DNA of 64,000 bases, taken from assembly GCA_902798745.1 (NCBI GenBank), contig CADBXM010000005.1, forward strand, positions 29,768 to 93,767, given 5' to 3'. Origin of the DNA: an uncultured Eubacteriales bacterium. GTDB taxonomy: Bacteria; Bacillota; Clostridia; Peptostreptococcales; Anaerovoracaceae. Made by a program: the position numbers and the translations under genes. The notes under the pieces are model-generated. The model had not been told where the DNA came from. It ran no database searches and was given only the letters and a program-made list of their open reading frames with translations. This document shows, one piece after another, positions 18,143 to 26,057 of the stretch (positions within the stretch are counted from its first letter, which is position 1; every line of letters starts with the position of its first letter).

Positions 18143-19711
18143 CTACAGGCACTGTATGGCTGCTTTTTCAACAGGAAGTGCTTTTATATAATTATCCAAG
18201 AACACTGTAAATCCCGAAATATCTTCTTCATTTGCCATCAAAGTGTGAGTGACCGCGTCTCCAAATACCTTGTTGTCAAGATAATCTTCAAGAGACTCTC
18301 CATCCTCATGCCAGATCATGTACGCAGCAAGAAGCGCCATTCCGAAAGGGCCTCCTTCTCCTGCTGTTTCCATGACGGAAACAGGCGTTCCCACTGCTGC
18401 CGACAGCATCCTCTGACCGACTTCCGGAGTCTTGAAGAACCCTCCATGACCATATAGTTTATCGATCTTGACACTCTCCTTTTCTGTAAGGATGTCCATG
18501 CCTATCTTGAGTGTTGCCAAAGCTGACAGAAGATGCGTTCTCATAAAATTCGCGAGGCTGAAATCGCTGTTGTTCGCTCTTGCAAAAACAGGCCTTCCTT
18601 CATCGAGGTCAGTGATCCCCTCACCTGAAATATAGTTGAAGCTCATCAGACCACCGCAGTCCGGATCTCCCTCAAGAGCTTTGCGGAACAAAGTCACAAA
18701 GACTTCCTTTTTGCTCACTTTCAGTCCCATGGCATCAACAAAATCGCAGAAAAGATCGACCCATGCATTGATATCCGAAGTGCAGTTGTTGCAGTGTACC
18801 ATTGCTACGGGTGAACCCGATGGAGTTGTGACCATGTCTATCTCACGGTGGACCCCAAGCTTATGATCGGTTACGACCATGGCAAAATCACTTGTGCCTG
18901 CCGATACGTTTCCGGTACGCACTCTCACTGAATTTGTCGCTGTCATGCCTGTTCCTGCGTCTCCCTCGCACGGAGCAACCGGGATGCCGTCTTTGAGAGT
19001 ACATGTTGGATCAAGAAAAGCTGCGCCTTCTGATGTCAGCACGCCCCCTGATTCACCGGCGGTCTTGATCTCAGGAAGGATATCTCTCAGCTTCCACCCA
19101 TAGCCCTTTCCTGCTATCAGAGCATCAAATTTATCGACCATCTGCTGATCGTAATCATTCTTCTCACTGTCGATCGGGAACATTCCCGATGCTTCTCCGA
19201 CGCCCATCACTTTTTCGCCCGTGAATTTCCAGTGCACATATCCTGCAAGCGTAGTCAGATAATCTATTTCCGCTACGTGATCGTATCCTGCTTTCACAGC
19301 CTGATAAAGGTGGGCTATACTCCATCTTTGAGGTATATTGAACCCGAACAGTTCTGTGAGTTCTGACGCCTCTTCGCTGGTGATCGTATTGCGCCATGTG
19401 CGGAATCTCGCAAGTTGTCTGCCGTCTTTATCAAACGGAAGATATCCGTGCATCATGGCGGAAACGCCTATGGCTCCCACTTCTGTCAACGGAGAATCAA
19501 ATTTATGCTCGGCTTCATCCTTAAGCTTGGCATAACATGAGCGGATACCCTCTGCAACTTCATCAAGAGAATACGTCCAGATCCCGTCTTCCAAGCGGTT
19601 TTCCCACTCATAACTGCCACCGGCGACCGGTATATGATCCTCGTCTATAAGAACAGCCTTGATCCTTGTAGAACCAAGCTCTATCCCGAGAACAGCTTTT
19701 TTATAGTCCAT
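18143..19711 (-). CDS. FGGY-family pentulose kinase (L-ribulokinase or L-xylulokinase)
   Basis: A 522-residue kinase with both FGGY actin-like domains: [19 protein letters not shown] at the N-terminus, [34 protein letters not shown] in the middle and [22 protein letters not shown] in the C-terminal half. It phosphorylates a keto-sugar before AraD acts, so L-ribulose is the simplest substrate and L-xylulose the alternative. No isomerase (AraA) or sugar transporter is in the window. First gene of a kinase-araD-ywaF unit; a cre-like site lies about 70 bases upstream. Confidence 0.85.
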   Translation of the reverse strand: MDYKKAVLGIELGSTRIKAVLIDEDHIPVAGGSYEWENRLEDGIWTYSLDEVAEGIRSCYAKLKDEAEHKFDSPLTEVGAIGVSAMMHGYLPFDKDGRQLARFRTWRNTITSEEASELTELFGFNIPQRWSIAHLYQAVKAGYDHVAEIDYLTTLAGYVHWKFTGEKVMGVGEASGMFPIDSEKNDYDQQMVDKFDALIAGKGYGWKLRDILPEIKTAGESGGVLTSEGAAFLDPTCTLKDGIPVAPCEGDAGTGMTATNSVRVRTGNVSAGTSDFAMVVTDHKLGVHREIDMVTTPSGSPVAMVHCNNCTSDINAWVDLFCDFVDAMGLKVSKKEVFVTLFRKALEGDPDCGGLMSFNYISGEGITDLDEGRPVFARANNSDFSLANFMRTHLLSALATLKIGMDILTEKESVKIDKLYGHGGFFKTPEVGQRMLSAAVGTPVSVMETAGEGGPFGMALLAAYMIWHEDGESLEDYLDNKVFGDAVTHTLMANEEDISGFTVFLDNYIKALPVEKAAIQCL

Positions 19712-19777
19712 CTTTCTTCACTGCCTTTGTCTTTGACTGCTTCAACTGTAATCCAACAGCCTTCACAGTCTGGTATG

Positions 19778-19791
19778 TGTGAATGTTTACA
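19778..19791. promoter_or_regulatory. Possible catabolite-repression (cre-like) site upstream of the sugar kinase
   Basis: TGTGAATGTTTACA resembles the CcpA target TGWAANCGNTNWCA with two mismatches and lies 67 bases upstream of the kinase start. The location fits carbon catabolite control of a pentose operon, but two mismatches make it a weak match. Confidence 0.3.
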
Positions 19792-19906
19792 TATTACTTT
19801 ACCATAGATCATTCACAGAATGAAAATCGTTAGCTCACTGACGGCCCTTTCTTTGTTCTGCTATACTGTATTCTGATATACTGAAAACGAAAGGAGAACA
19901 ACTGCC

Positions 19907-20884
19907 ATGACAGATCCAGCAAAAGTACCTTCATTCACTTTATATAACGGAGACAAGATCCCTTGCATAGGCATGGGGACATTCGGTTCAGACCGTGTCT
20001 CGTCCGAAGAAGTTGCCAAAGCAGTTTCAGGAGGTATCAAGTCCGGATACCGTCTCTTTGATTGCGCAGCCTGTTACGGCAACGAAGACAAGATCGGCGA
20101 GTCGTTCCAGGAAGCATTTGACGCGGGAACAGTCAAGCGAAACGAGCTGTTCATTATGACCAAAGTATGGAATGATATGCATCGCAAAGTCTCTGAATCG
20201 TGCAAGAAAAGCATCTCCGATCTCAAATGCGGATATATCGACATGTTGTTTATCCACTGGCCTTTCCCGAATTATCACGCTCCTTTCTGTGATGTGGATT
20301 CACGCAACCCGGATTCCAAGCCGTTTTCGGTTGATGAGTTTACAGACACATACCACCAGATAGAAGAACTCGTAGACGAAGGCCTGGTGAGACATATAGG
20401 CATTTCCAACATGACTATCCACAAACTGGAAGCAGTTCTGGGAAAGCTGCGCATCCCGCCTTCTGCATGTGAATCCGAGATTCATCCGACATTCCAACAG
20501 AGGGAATTATGTGATTATCTGAAAGCTCACGATATCCTTCCGATCGGTTATATGCCGCTCGGTTCTCCGCGCAGGCCTGAACGTGATATACTTCCGGATG
20601 ATGTCAACGATATGCAGACAGCTCAGCTGAGACAGATAGCTGAGGATCATGGTTGCCATCCCGCGATAATATGCATCAAGTGGGCTCTTCAGAAGGGTCA
20701 TCTTCCTATACCTTTCTCTATCCATAATTACGAGGCTAATCTTGAAGCCGCCCTTACAGAAAAACTCACCGATGAGGAAATGTCCATCATCGATGAGCTT
20801 GAGTGCGGAAACCGTCTGGTCAAAGGGCAGGTGTTCCTGTGGCCCGAAGCTTCAGATTGGCATGATCTTTGGGATGAGGCATGA
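19907..20884 (+). CDS. Aldo/keto reductase
   Basis: A 325-residue (beta/alpha)8-barrel NAD(P)H-dependent oxidoreductase of the aldose-reductase type. The catalytic tetrad can be read as Asp52, Tyr57 (FDCAACYGNE), Lys86 (FIMTKVWND) and His117 (DMLFIHWPF); the GISNMT segment around 170 is also standard. GAAAGGAG precedes the ATG. It is divergent from the pentulose kinase and shares its 195-base upstream region, so a sugar or sugar-derived aldehyde substrate is possible but not shown. Its stop lies next to a hairpin that belongs to a minus-strand tRNA remnant. Confidence 0.9.
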   Translation: MTDPAKVPSFTLYNGDKIPCIGMGTFGSDRVSSEEVAKAVSGGIKSGYRLFDCAACYGNEDKIGESFQEAFDAGTVKRNELFIMTKVWNDMHRKVSESCKKSISDLKCGYIDMLFIHWPFPNYHAPFCDVDSRNPDSKPFSVDEFTDTYHQIEELVDEGLVRHIGISNMTIHKLEAVLGKLRIPPSACESEIHPTFQQRELCDYLKAHDILPIGYMPLGSPRRPERDILPDDVNDMQTAQLRQIAEDHGCHPAIICIKWALQKGHLPIPFSIHNYEANLEAALTEKLTDEEMSIIDELECGNRLVKGQVFLWPEASDWHDLWDEA

Positions 20885-20915
20885 AAAAACCGCAAACGCT
20901 TGATACGTCTGCGGT
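20883..20915 (-). terminator. Minus-strand terminator, apparently the ancestral tRNA-Ser terminator
   Basis: ACCGCA (20889-20894) pairs with TGCGGT (20910-20915), with a further 3-bp ACG/CGT helix inside; on the minus strand the stem is followed by T residues (20884-20889). It lies 4 bases downstream of the tRNA-Ser 3' fragment in tRNA orientation, the position expected for a tRNA terminator. On the plus strand no T tail follows, so it does not look built for the aldo/keto reductase. Confidence 0.6.
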
Positions 20916-20917
20916 CT

Positions 20918-20943
20918 AATGGCGGAGAGAGGGGGATTTGAAC
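20918..20943 (-). repeat. Duplicated tRNA-Ser 3' end (attachment-site-like direct repeat, copy 1)
   Basis: These 26 bases are identical to 23191-23216, which span the 3' acceptor strand, CCA and part of the T-arm of the complete tRNA-Ser. Identity stops abruptly at 20944. Only the 3' end is present, so this copy is not a functional tRNA. The arrangement matches the far-end att copy left by an integrative element that used a tRNA-Ser 3' end. Confidence 0.8.
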
Positions 20944-20980
20944 AAGTACGTTATACCTAAAACGCCGTATTTTCAAGGAA

Positions 20981-20998
20981 ATGAGGGACGTCCCTCAT
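20981..20998. repeat. Perfect 18-bp palindrome next to the att-like repeat
   Basis: ATGAGGGACGTCCCTCAT reads the same on both strands. Flanking CCGTAT and ATACGG extend the symmetry imperfectly. GTGTATCC is repeated twice just after it (21003-21020). Such features are common at integrase-binding ends or as REP-like hairpins; no gene is associated here. Confidence 0.45.
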
Positions 20999-21037
20999 AC
21001 GGTGTATCCAGAAGTGTATCCATACTGTGACACGATA

Positions 21038-21071
21038 AATGCAGGCCAGCGTAAATGCTATAGCCTGCATT
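21038..21071. terminator. Hairpin inside the tRNA-Ser islet
   Basis: AATGCAGGC (21038-21046) pairs with GCCTGCATT (21063-21071), with AGC/GCT inside. A modest T run (ATTTTC) follows on the plus strand. It may be a second terminator behind the secreted-protein gene or a structural feature of the islet end. Confidence 0.35.
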
Positions 21072-21108
21072 ACTATTTTCAGGAATGTCGGTGGGAAGTC
21101 GAGATGTG

Positions 21109-21132
21109 AAAAGGGCGATCTTTCGACCGCCC
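21109..21132 (-). terminator. Terminator of the secreted-protein gene
   Basis: On the minus strand an 8-bp GC-rich stem (GGGCGGTC with GATCGCCC) closed by a GAAA tetraloop is followed by four T residues, 11 bases after the stop codon at 21144. Confidence 0.75.
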
Positions 21133-21143
21133 CTCTGTTTTTA

Positions 21144-22889
21144 CTATTTTACAAGTACTTTCTTTCCGCAGTTCTTCTTTGTGAAGATCTTCTTATACTT
21201 CTTCACATACTTCTTGTTGGTTTTCTTCTTGCCAACCTTGACCTTGACCGTCTTGATCTTTGATCCCTTGAGAGAGCCCTTGACCGAAGCCTTAGTAAGC
21301 TTCTTTGTCTTAACAGTCAGAGTTTTACACTTTGTACCTTTGAAAGCGCCTGCCTGTATGCCGGTAACATTGAATTTCTTTCCGCTGATAACTACTGTGG
21401 CAGGAACTGTAAACGATTTCCTGTTTGGAGCCTTTATGAGCGAAACAGTATTGGTAGTTGTCACAACATACTTGGCTATGCTACTTGGTACACCATGAAC
21501 TGTACTCGGTGTCGCAGGATCAATTGAAGGTTTTACCGGAGACTTAGTCTTGACTGCGTCGATCGCCGACTTGGCATTCGCCAGAGCTTCTGATACGCCT
21601 TCTTTATCTCTGGCCTTATCGATCGCTGTGTCGCCGGCAGTCTTGGCATCATTCATTGCCGCTACGCCATCAGCATCGTAATCGCTGTCAGCCTTTGCAT
21701 TCCTATAAGTTGCAAGGTCTGTCTTTGCTGTGCTCTTAGCTGCATCGAGATCAGCCTGTCTTATGGTTTCTTCCGCAGTCTCCAGCTTCTTCAGCAGTGT
21801 ATATTTGATCTCATCTTTCTCAGCATCCGACAGAACATCGTATGCTTCGCGCGCGGCTTTGACTGAAGCCCTGTCATCCTCTGTAGTCGGATCAGCAGGA
21901 AGCGCTGCGATCATATACTTCACAGCATCTACCGGAAGAGGAGGGAATACGACCTTTTTATAACCAAGAGTCTGCTCTTGTTTAACCTCAATTTTCGTTC
22001 CTTCACCTGTACCTTTGGCATTATCCCAGCCTGTCCCGACGATGGCGTTTTTGACGGTGCCGGTGATGGCGTTTTCGTAACCGTTAGCACTCAGTTTTGC
22101 GCTTTCGTTTATGGTAATACTGTAGTCTCTAGCGTATATGCCATACTCACTGCCATTGGCGATCAATTCCGCGCCTTCTTTGACAGTGATGCCATCACCG
22201 CCGCTAATTCTTATAGCCGTACCATCATCTTGCCTTGTACTAGTACTAGTAGCATCCAGCTTTCCTTCGACAACAATGCCCCCATCAAAATTAATGATGC
22301 CATCTATTCCTTTTACATTCAGCTTGCCGTTTTTATTAACAACAATGCCCCACGCTGTTACACCAAAGTTGACGTTGGTATTGTCCTCGTTAACGTTCAG
22401 CGTGCCGTCGACAGCGAGTTCTTTTTCAGATTGTACGCCGTAGCTAAAACCGCCGGAAGTGCCCCCTCCGTTGACAGTCAGACTGCCTTTGACAGTAAGG
22501 TTTCCTTTTGAATAAATGGCATAGCAATCATAACTACTATTAGGCCCTGTCACAGTGCTGGCCGATGTTGCATTGATGATAAGATCATTATCTGCATCAT
22601 CATAGTATATTGCAGCAGATTTGTGTTTTTCATTATTGATATGTTCTCCACTGATATCCGCGCCGTCCAGCGTCAGGGTTGCAGGAGTATCACCATTTGC
22701 AGGTGTGAAACTCACTGTACCGTCACCAAGCACGTTACCCATGTTCTTGCTGGTTACCTGTTTGTTTCCAACCCAGAGATCGTAGTTGGTGACATCATCC
22801 GCATACGCCTCCTGACTCAGTCCCAGTACCGGCATCATCGTCAGCATCAGTGCGAAGCTGAGCAGGATGCCTAAGAATCTTTGCTTCAT
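21144..22889 (-). CDS. Secreted surface protein with beta-helix-like, helical and lysine-rich C-terminal regions
   Basis: A 581-residue exported protein. Residues 1-30 are a signal peptide (lysine-arginine start, hydrophobic core, cleavage near AYADD). Residues about 35-300 contain short repeating strand units (SKGNLTVKGSLTVNGGG, SEKELAVDGTLNVN, NKNGKLNVKG, EGKLDATS), suggesting a parallel beta-helix. Residues about 310-455 are charged and helical, with DLDAAKSTAKTDL and AMNDAKTAGDTAIDKA like FIVAR/DUF1542-type wall repeats. The last 110 residues include the VTGIQAGAFKGTKCKTLTV unit of BspA-like leucine-rich repeats and a very lysine-rich end (GKKVLVK). No LPXTG anchor is seen; the basic tail may bind wall polymers. 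AAAGGAG precedes the ATG. It is the only gene of the tRNA-Ser islet. Confidence 0.75.
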   Translation of the reverse strand: MKQRFLGILLSFALMLTMMPVLGLSQEAYADDVTNYDLWVGNKQVTSKNMGNVLGDGTVSFTPANGDTPATLTLDGADISGEHINNEKHKSAAIYYDDADNDLIINATSASTVTGPNSSYDCYAIYSKGNLTVKGSLTVNGGGTSGGFSYGVQSEKELAVDGTLNVNEDNTNVNFGVTAWGIVVNKNGKLNVKGIDGIINFDGGIVVEGKLDATSTSTRQDDGTAIRISGGDGITVKEGAELIANGSEYGIYARDYSITINESAKLSANGYENAITGTVKNAIVGTGWDNAKGTGEGTKIEVKQEQTLGYKKVVFPPLPVDAVKYMIAALPADPTTEDDRASVKAAREAYDVLSDAEKDEIKYTLLKKLETAEETIRQADLDAAKSTAKTDLATYRNAKADSDYDADGVAAMNDAKTAGDTAIDKARDKEGVSEALANAKSAIDAVKTKSPVKPSIDPATPSTVHGVPSSIAKYVVTTTNTVSLIKAPNRKSFTVPATVVISGKKFNVTGIQAGAFKGTKCKTLTVKTKKLTKASVKGSLKGSKIKTVKVKVGKKKTNKKYVKKYKKIFTKKNCGKKVLVK

Positions 22890-23190
22890 AAAACTACTCC
22901 TTTACTCGTATTTGCGGCTATCACGGCCGCCGCATGACCATACTAAATACCGCTAATCAGTATATCCCATTTCTCATCATATTTTAAGAGGGGTTCCAGA
23001 ATGGAGCCCCTTAATTCTTGACAAATGCACTATGATTTGTTCTAAGCAAAACAAAAATGGGCGAGATTTAGCCCCGCCCGTCATACTTTCAAGCTTTTTC
23101 ACCTCTTTGATTCTCAAAATCCCGCATCTCCTCAAGCCCACTGTTTTCAAAGGGTACAAAGAAAAATGACCGTCATCACGACGATCATTA
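22890..23190. other. Gene-free 300-base stretch between the surface-protein gene and tRNA-Ser
   Basis: It holds a weak minus-strand promoter candidate for the surface protein (TTAAAA, 17 bases, TATACT), a GC hairpin at 22990-23010 (GGGG and TCCA pairing with TGGA and CCCC around GAA), and a terminator-like hairpin at 23053-23079. The open frame crossing it and the tRNA translates tRNA sequence and is not a gene. Confidence 0.5.
23053..23079 (-). terminator. Terminator-like hairpin downstream of tRNA-Ser
   Basis: On the minus strand GGGCG pairs with CGCCC (23059-23079) and is followed by ATTTTTG. It lies 114 bases past the tRNA 3' end and may serve as its present terminator, replacing the one now stranded at 20883-20915. 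Confidence 0.45.
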
Positions 23191-23216
23191 AATGGCGGAG
23201 AGAGGGGGATTTGAAC
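23191..23216 (-). repeat. Attachment-site-like direct repeat, copy 2 (within tRNA-Ser)
   Basis: This copy is the 3' end of the functional tRNA-Ser plus two flanking bases and is identical to 20918-20943. The 2.27 kb between the copies is the inferred insertion. Confidence 0.8.
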
Positions 23217-23284
23217 CCCCGCACGGGAGTTACCCGCCTGCTGGTATTCGAAGCCAGTCCCTTCAGCCTCTTGGGTACCTCTCC
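23193..23284 (-). tRNA. tRNA-Ser (anticodon CGA)
   Basis: A 92-base tRNA with encoded CCA. The acceptor stem GGAGAGG pairs with TCTCTCC (one G-T pair), the D stem is CCC/GGG, the T-arm is GGGGG TTCAAAT CCCCC, and a long variable arm (CGGG/CCCG) marks a class II tRNA. The 17-base anticodon arm is CTGGC TTCGAAT ACCAG, giving anticodon CGA for serine codon UCG. The closing pair of the anticodon stem, position 31-39, is a C-A mismatch. It is the intact end of the islet bounded by the 26-base repeat. Confidence 0.9.
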
Positions 23285-23296
23285 ACAGCAAGTGCT

Positions 23297-23326
23297 ATTG
23301 TAGCATATTGCCAGATAATATTTCAA
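23297..23326 (-). promoter_or_regulatory. tRNA-Ser promoter
   Basis: On the minus strand TTGAAA (23321-23326) and an extended -10, TGC TACAAT (23297-23302), are 18 bases apart. Transcription would start a few bases before the tRNA. The -35 overlaps the last codons of the D,D-carboxypeptidase gene. Confidence 0.65.
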
Positions 23327-24633
23327 TGTTTTTTGCGCGTAAGCAGTTCAAACGCTATGAGCAGCGCAAGTATGACTGCTACAACGATCGTGGCAGAGTT
23401 GGATACATAGAATCGTGACAGGAACCAGCCCCTTTTCACGTCTTCCCCGGCATAGAGATATCCCTGACCCACCTGCTCATCATTCGCGAATATCTGATAC
23501 TTACCTATTCGATCGCCTTTTTCCAATGGAGCCTCGACCTTGTTGAATTCGGTCCTCACCTTTACTCCGCTCGCCTTTTTGTTTTTCGGATAGGCATATC
23601 TCAAGCCTTTCACGTATACAGGCACCTTAGGTACCGCTCCGTACTTGACCCAAGCTTCACTAACATTATTGTCACTGTCGGTCACTATGAACCCCGGGGT
23701 CACTTCGTGCGAGAACTTTACCATTTTTACAGGGTCTTTGATCCTGCCCTTTGCTGTATCATCCATTAACACAACTACAGAGCTGAGTCCGTTATCTCTG
23801 AACGCGAACGCCACAGTACACTGTGACTCAGACCATGTACCTGTCTTACCTCCGATAACGCCCTTTATCTTATGCGTTGCCTTAAGAAGCGCGTTATCGA
23901 GTTCCAGCTCATCGTTTTTATTTGTAGCCGGTACTACGTACCTTTTTGTTACAGCTATTTTTCTCAGAGTTTCGTTCTCAAGACAATGCTTCGTTATTAT
24001 TGCCAGATCATGGGCAGTAGTGTAATGATTCTTGTTCTCCCAGCCGTTGGTGTTTACGAAATTGGTATTTTCACAACCCCACTCTTTCGCGGTATCGTTC
24101 ATCAGCTTTACGAAAGCCTTCTCACTGCCGGATACTCCTTCGCCGAGCACGATAGCCGCGTCATTGGCTGACATCATCATCGTTGCATAAGCGAGGTCTA
24201 TCACCTTGAGTTTCTCACCCTCTACAAGTTCCATCTCCATGCCGTCTTTGAGCTCTCGAACGGAGTTTTTTGATGCTGTGAGCACCTGGTCGGATTCGAG
24301 GTTTTCCAGAGCTAAATACGTCGTAAGTATCTTTGTGATGCTGTATGGAGGCAGCTTCTTGTCCGCTTTCTTTTCGTACACAAACTCATCGAGGTCGAGT
24401 GAGTACATCGCTGCGGAACCCGCCGTCAGCTTAGGCGCCTCAGCGTCCAAGCTCCCGTGCTCCCTTATGAGACTGCTGTCATAGCCTTCTCCCGTTCCCG
24501 CTGAAGCAGACAAAAGATTGACCAAAAAAGCCACAACAAGAATAAGCAGCGTCAATGTGCAAGCTGCTCTTCTGTAATTGATCCGGATTCTTTTCCTGCG
24601 TTTTTCTGTTCCTGCTTCAGACAATTCGATCAC
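23323..24633 (-). CDS. D-alanyl-D-alanine carboxypeptidase (DacF/PBP5 type)
   Basis: Trims the terminal D-Ala from peptidoglycan stem peptides outside the membrane. The 436-residue protein has a membrane helix at about 23-44, the active-site motif SITK (Ser98-Lys101), SAN (155-157) and KTGT near 268, followed by a beta-rich PBP5 C-terminal domain and a C-terminal hydrophobic helix (about 408-428) that anchors it, ending in RKKH. Having both an uncleaved-looking N-terminal helix and a C-terminal helix is somewhat unusual for class C PBPs. Start is GTG at 24633, overlapping the stop of the upstream phosphoesterase gene (GTGA). Confidence 0.92.
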   Translation of the reverse strand: MIELSEAGTEKRRKRIRINYRRAACTLTLLILVVAFLVNLLSASAGTGEGYDSSLIREHGSLDAEAPKLTAGSAAMYSLDLDEFVYEKKADKKLPPYSITKILTTYLALENLESDQVLTASKNSVRELKDGMEMELVEGEKLKVIDLAYATMMMSANDAAIVLGEGVSGSEKAFVKLMNDTAKEWGCENTNFVNTNGWENKNHYTTAHDLAIITKHCLENETLRKIAVTKRYVVPATNKNDELELDNALLKATHKIKGVIGGKTGTWSESQCTVAFAFRDNGLSSVVVLMDDTAKGRIKDPVKMVKFSHEVTPGFIVTDSDNNVSEAWVKYGAVPKVPVYVKGLRYAYPKNKKASGVKVRTEFNKVEAPLEKGDRIGKYQIFANDEQVGQGYLYAGEDVKRGWFLSRFYVSNSATIVVAVILALLIAFELLTRKKH

Positions 24634-25352
24634 TCCTCAGCTTCGCTGTCGTAAATCAATTTTGGCGCTGAGCCCAGATAGTCAAGCGATACAAGCATAT
24701 ACTCTACACCCCTGTGCACTCCCTTTATGCCCGTATTGAATGCAGGCATGCCGTGAAGGTGCCCATACACACACTTCCACACTCCATATTCCTCGAGCAA
24801 TTTCGTAAACTCGGTTTCACGTGCTTTCGGGTCGCTCGGAGGATAATGAAGACATGCTATTATCCTGTCTTCCGGAGCCAACGCCTTGGCCGCGTCGAGT
24901 CCCATCTTCATCCTAAGTATCTCTCGGGCGTAGATTTTTTCATCATGCTCGCTGTACTCTTCAGAGCCGGGATATGGCCATCCCCTCGAAGCGGTTATAA
25001 CTATGTCTTCACCCTGAACTTTATAGCATTCGTTCTGGAGAAAAACTATATCATCGTAGAGCGTATTGATGTGCTTGATACGTCCCCACCAGAGGTCGTG
25101 GTTACCCTTTGAAATAAGCTTTGTGCCGGGAAGACTGTGGATCCACTCAAAATCATCCATAGCCTCTTCAAGGCGAAGCGCCCAGGAAACATCTCCCGGT
25201 ATCAGGACTATATCCTCATCCGAGACTATCCTCTCCCAGTTTTCTTTGATACTCCACGGATGATTCTCCCAGCCGGGACCGAACTTGTCCATCGGCTTGT
25301 CTATATTTTCATTGAATGACAGATGTAAATCCGCTATAGCAAATATCTTCAA
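24630..25352 (-). CDS. Calcineurin-like metallophosphoesterase
   Basis: A 240-residue cytoplasmic phosphoesterase with the full metal-binding series: ADLHLS near the start, PGDVSW, SKGNHD, a CLHYPPS segment and YGHLHG. This is the pattern of class III metallophosphoesterases, and the substrate is unknown. The open frame reaches 25565, but the conserved domain begins at KIFAIADLH, and a TTG at 25352 with AAGGAG 6 bases upstream is the best start; no suitable ATG exists there. It follows tcdA by 23 bases and overlaps the D,D-carboxypeptidase gene. Confidence 0.85.
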   Translation of the reverse strand: MKIFAIADLHLSFNENIDKPMDKFGPGWENHPWSIKENWERIVSDEDIVLIPGDVSWALRLEEAMDDFEWIHSLPGTKLISKGNHDLWWGRIKHINTLYDDIVFLQNECYKVQGEDIVITASRGWPYPGSEEYSEHDEKIYAREILRMKMGLDAAKALAPEDRIIACLHYPPSDPKARETEFTKLLEEYGVWKCVYGHLHGMPAFNTGIKGVHRGVEYMLVSLDYLGSAPKLIYDSEAEE

Positions 25353-25375
25353 TCTGCACTCCTTTTTCAGTCTTA

Positions 25376-26053
25376 CTAATCTTTGATCCCCGCGATACGG
25401 CAGATCACATATCCCGCCAGCGTGAGACCCATAGACCCGGGAACATAGCTGAGAGTTCCAAGGTCTCCTGTTCTCGGAGCCGGCTTTTCTTTTGAGTATG
25501 CCACCGGCAGATGTTCTATACCTATCTCGCGAAGTCTTTTTCTCATCACCTTCGCAAGAGGACATGTCTGGGTCTTCGAAATATCTTCCACTATGAAATC
25601 CGTTTCAAACTTTCCCGCGGCTCCCATTGCGGATATGATGTTCACTCCGGACTCCGTCGCTCTTCTTATGAGTTCTGTCTTGGCATCCACGTCGTCAATG
25701 GCATCGATGATCCAGTCAAACTGTGCAAGATCTATCTCCTCACCTGTTTTGTAAAAAAGCGGGACGGCAGTCACTTCCGCGTCAGGATTGATATCCTTTA
25801 TCCGCTCTGCCATAACCTCAGCTTTGTTTATTCCCAGCGTCGAATTCAGAGCTACGAGCTGCCTGTTTATATTGCTTGGCTGTACGCTGTCACCGTCCAT
25901 CAGCGTTATCCTGCCGATCCCGGCTCTGCCTACTGCCTCTGCAGCGTAAGATCCTACTCCTCCGGTTCCCATCACAAGAACGGACGCGGCTTTGAGTTTC
26001 TCAACGCCTTCATCTCCTGCCAGTATTCTTGTTCGGGTGTAAATATCTTCCAT
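25376..26053 (-). CDS. tcdA: tRNA threonylcarbamoyladenosine dehydratase (TcdA/CsdL)
   Basis: An E1-like ThiF-family enzyme of 225 residues that uses ATP to cyclise t6A to ct6A at position 37 of tRNAs. The nucleotide-binding motif VLVMGTGGVGSYAAEAVGRA and DGDSVQPSNINRQL, with the catalytic-region Arg, are visible. GDLGTLSYVPGSMGLTLAGYV at the end is typical of TcdA rather than of ThiF or MoeB, and there is no zinc CxxC pair. It lies 4 bases after recX. Confidence 0.9.
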   Translation of the reverse strand: MEDIYTRTRILAGDEGVEKLKAASVLVMGTGGVGSYAAEAVGRAGIGRITLMDGDSVQPSNINRQLVALNSTLGINKAEVMAERIKDINPDAEVTAVPLFYKTGEEIDLAQFDWIIDAIDDVDAKTELIRRATESGVNIISAMGAAGKFETDFIVEDISKTQTCPLAKVMRKRLREIGIEHLPVAYSKEKPAPRTGDLGTLSYVPGSMGLTLAGYVICRIAGIKD

Positions 26054-26057
26054 GTTG

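Noticed and set aside
22977-23291. 104-codon minus-strand open frame across tRNA-Ser
   Set aside because: The product translates the tRNA itself (a segment reading VQIPLSPPF) and is a well-known artefact of frames crossing tRNA genes.
25353-25565. N-terminal extension of the metallophosphoesterase from the ATG at 25565
   Set aside because: The extension overlaps the tcdA gene on the same strand and is Arg/Ser-rich with no similarity to the family; a TTG with a good ribosome site begins the conserved domain.
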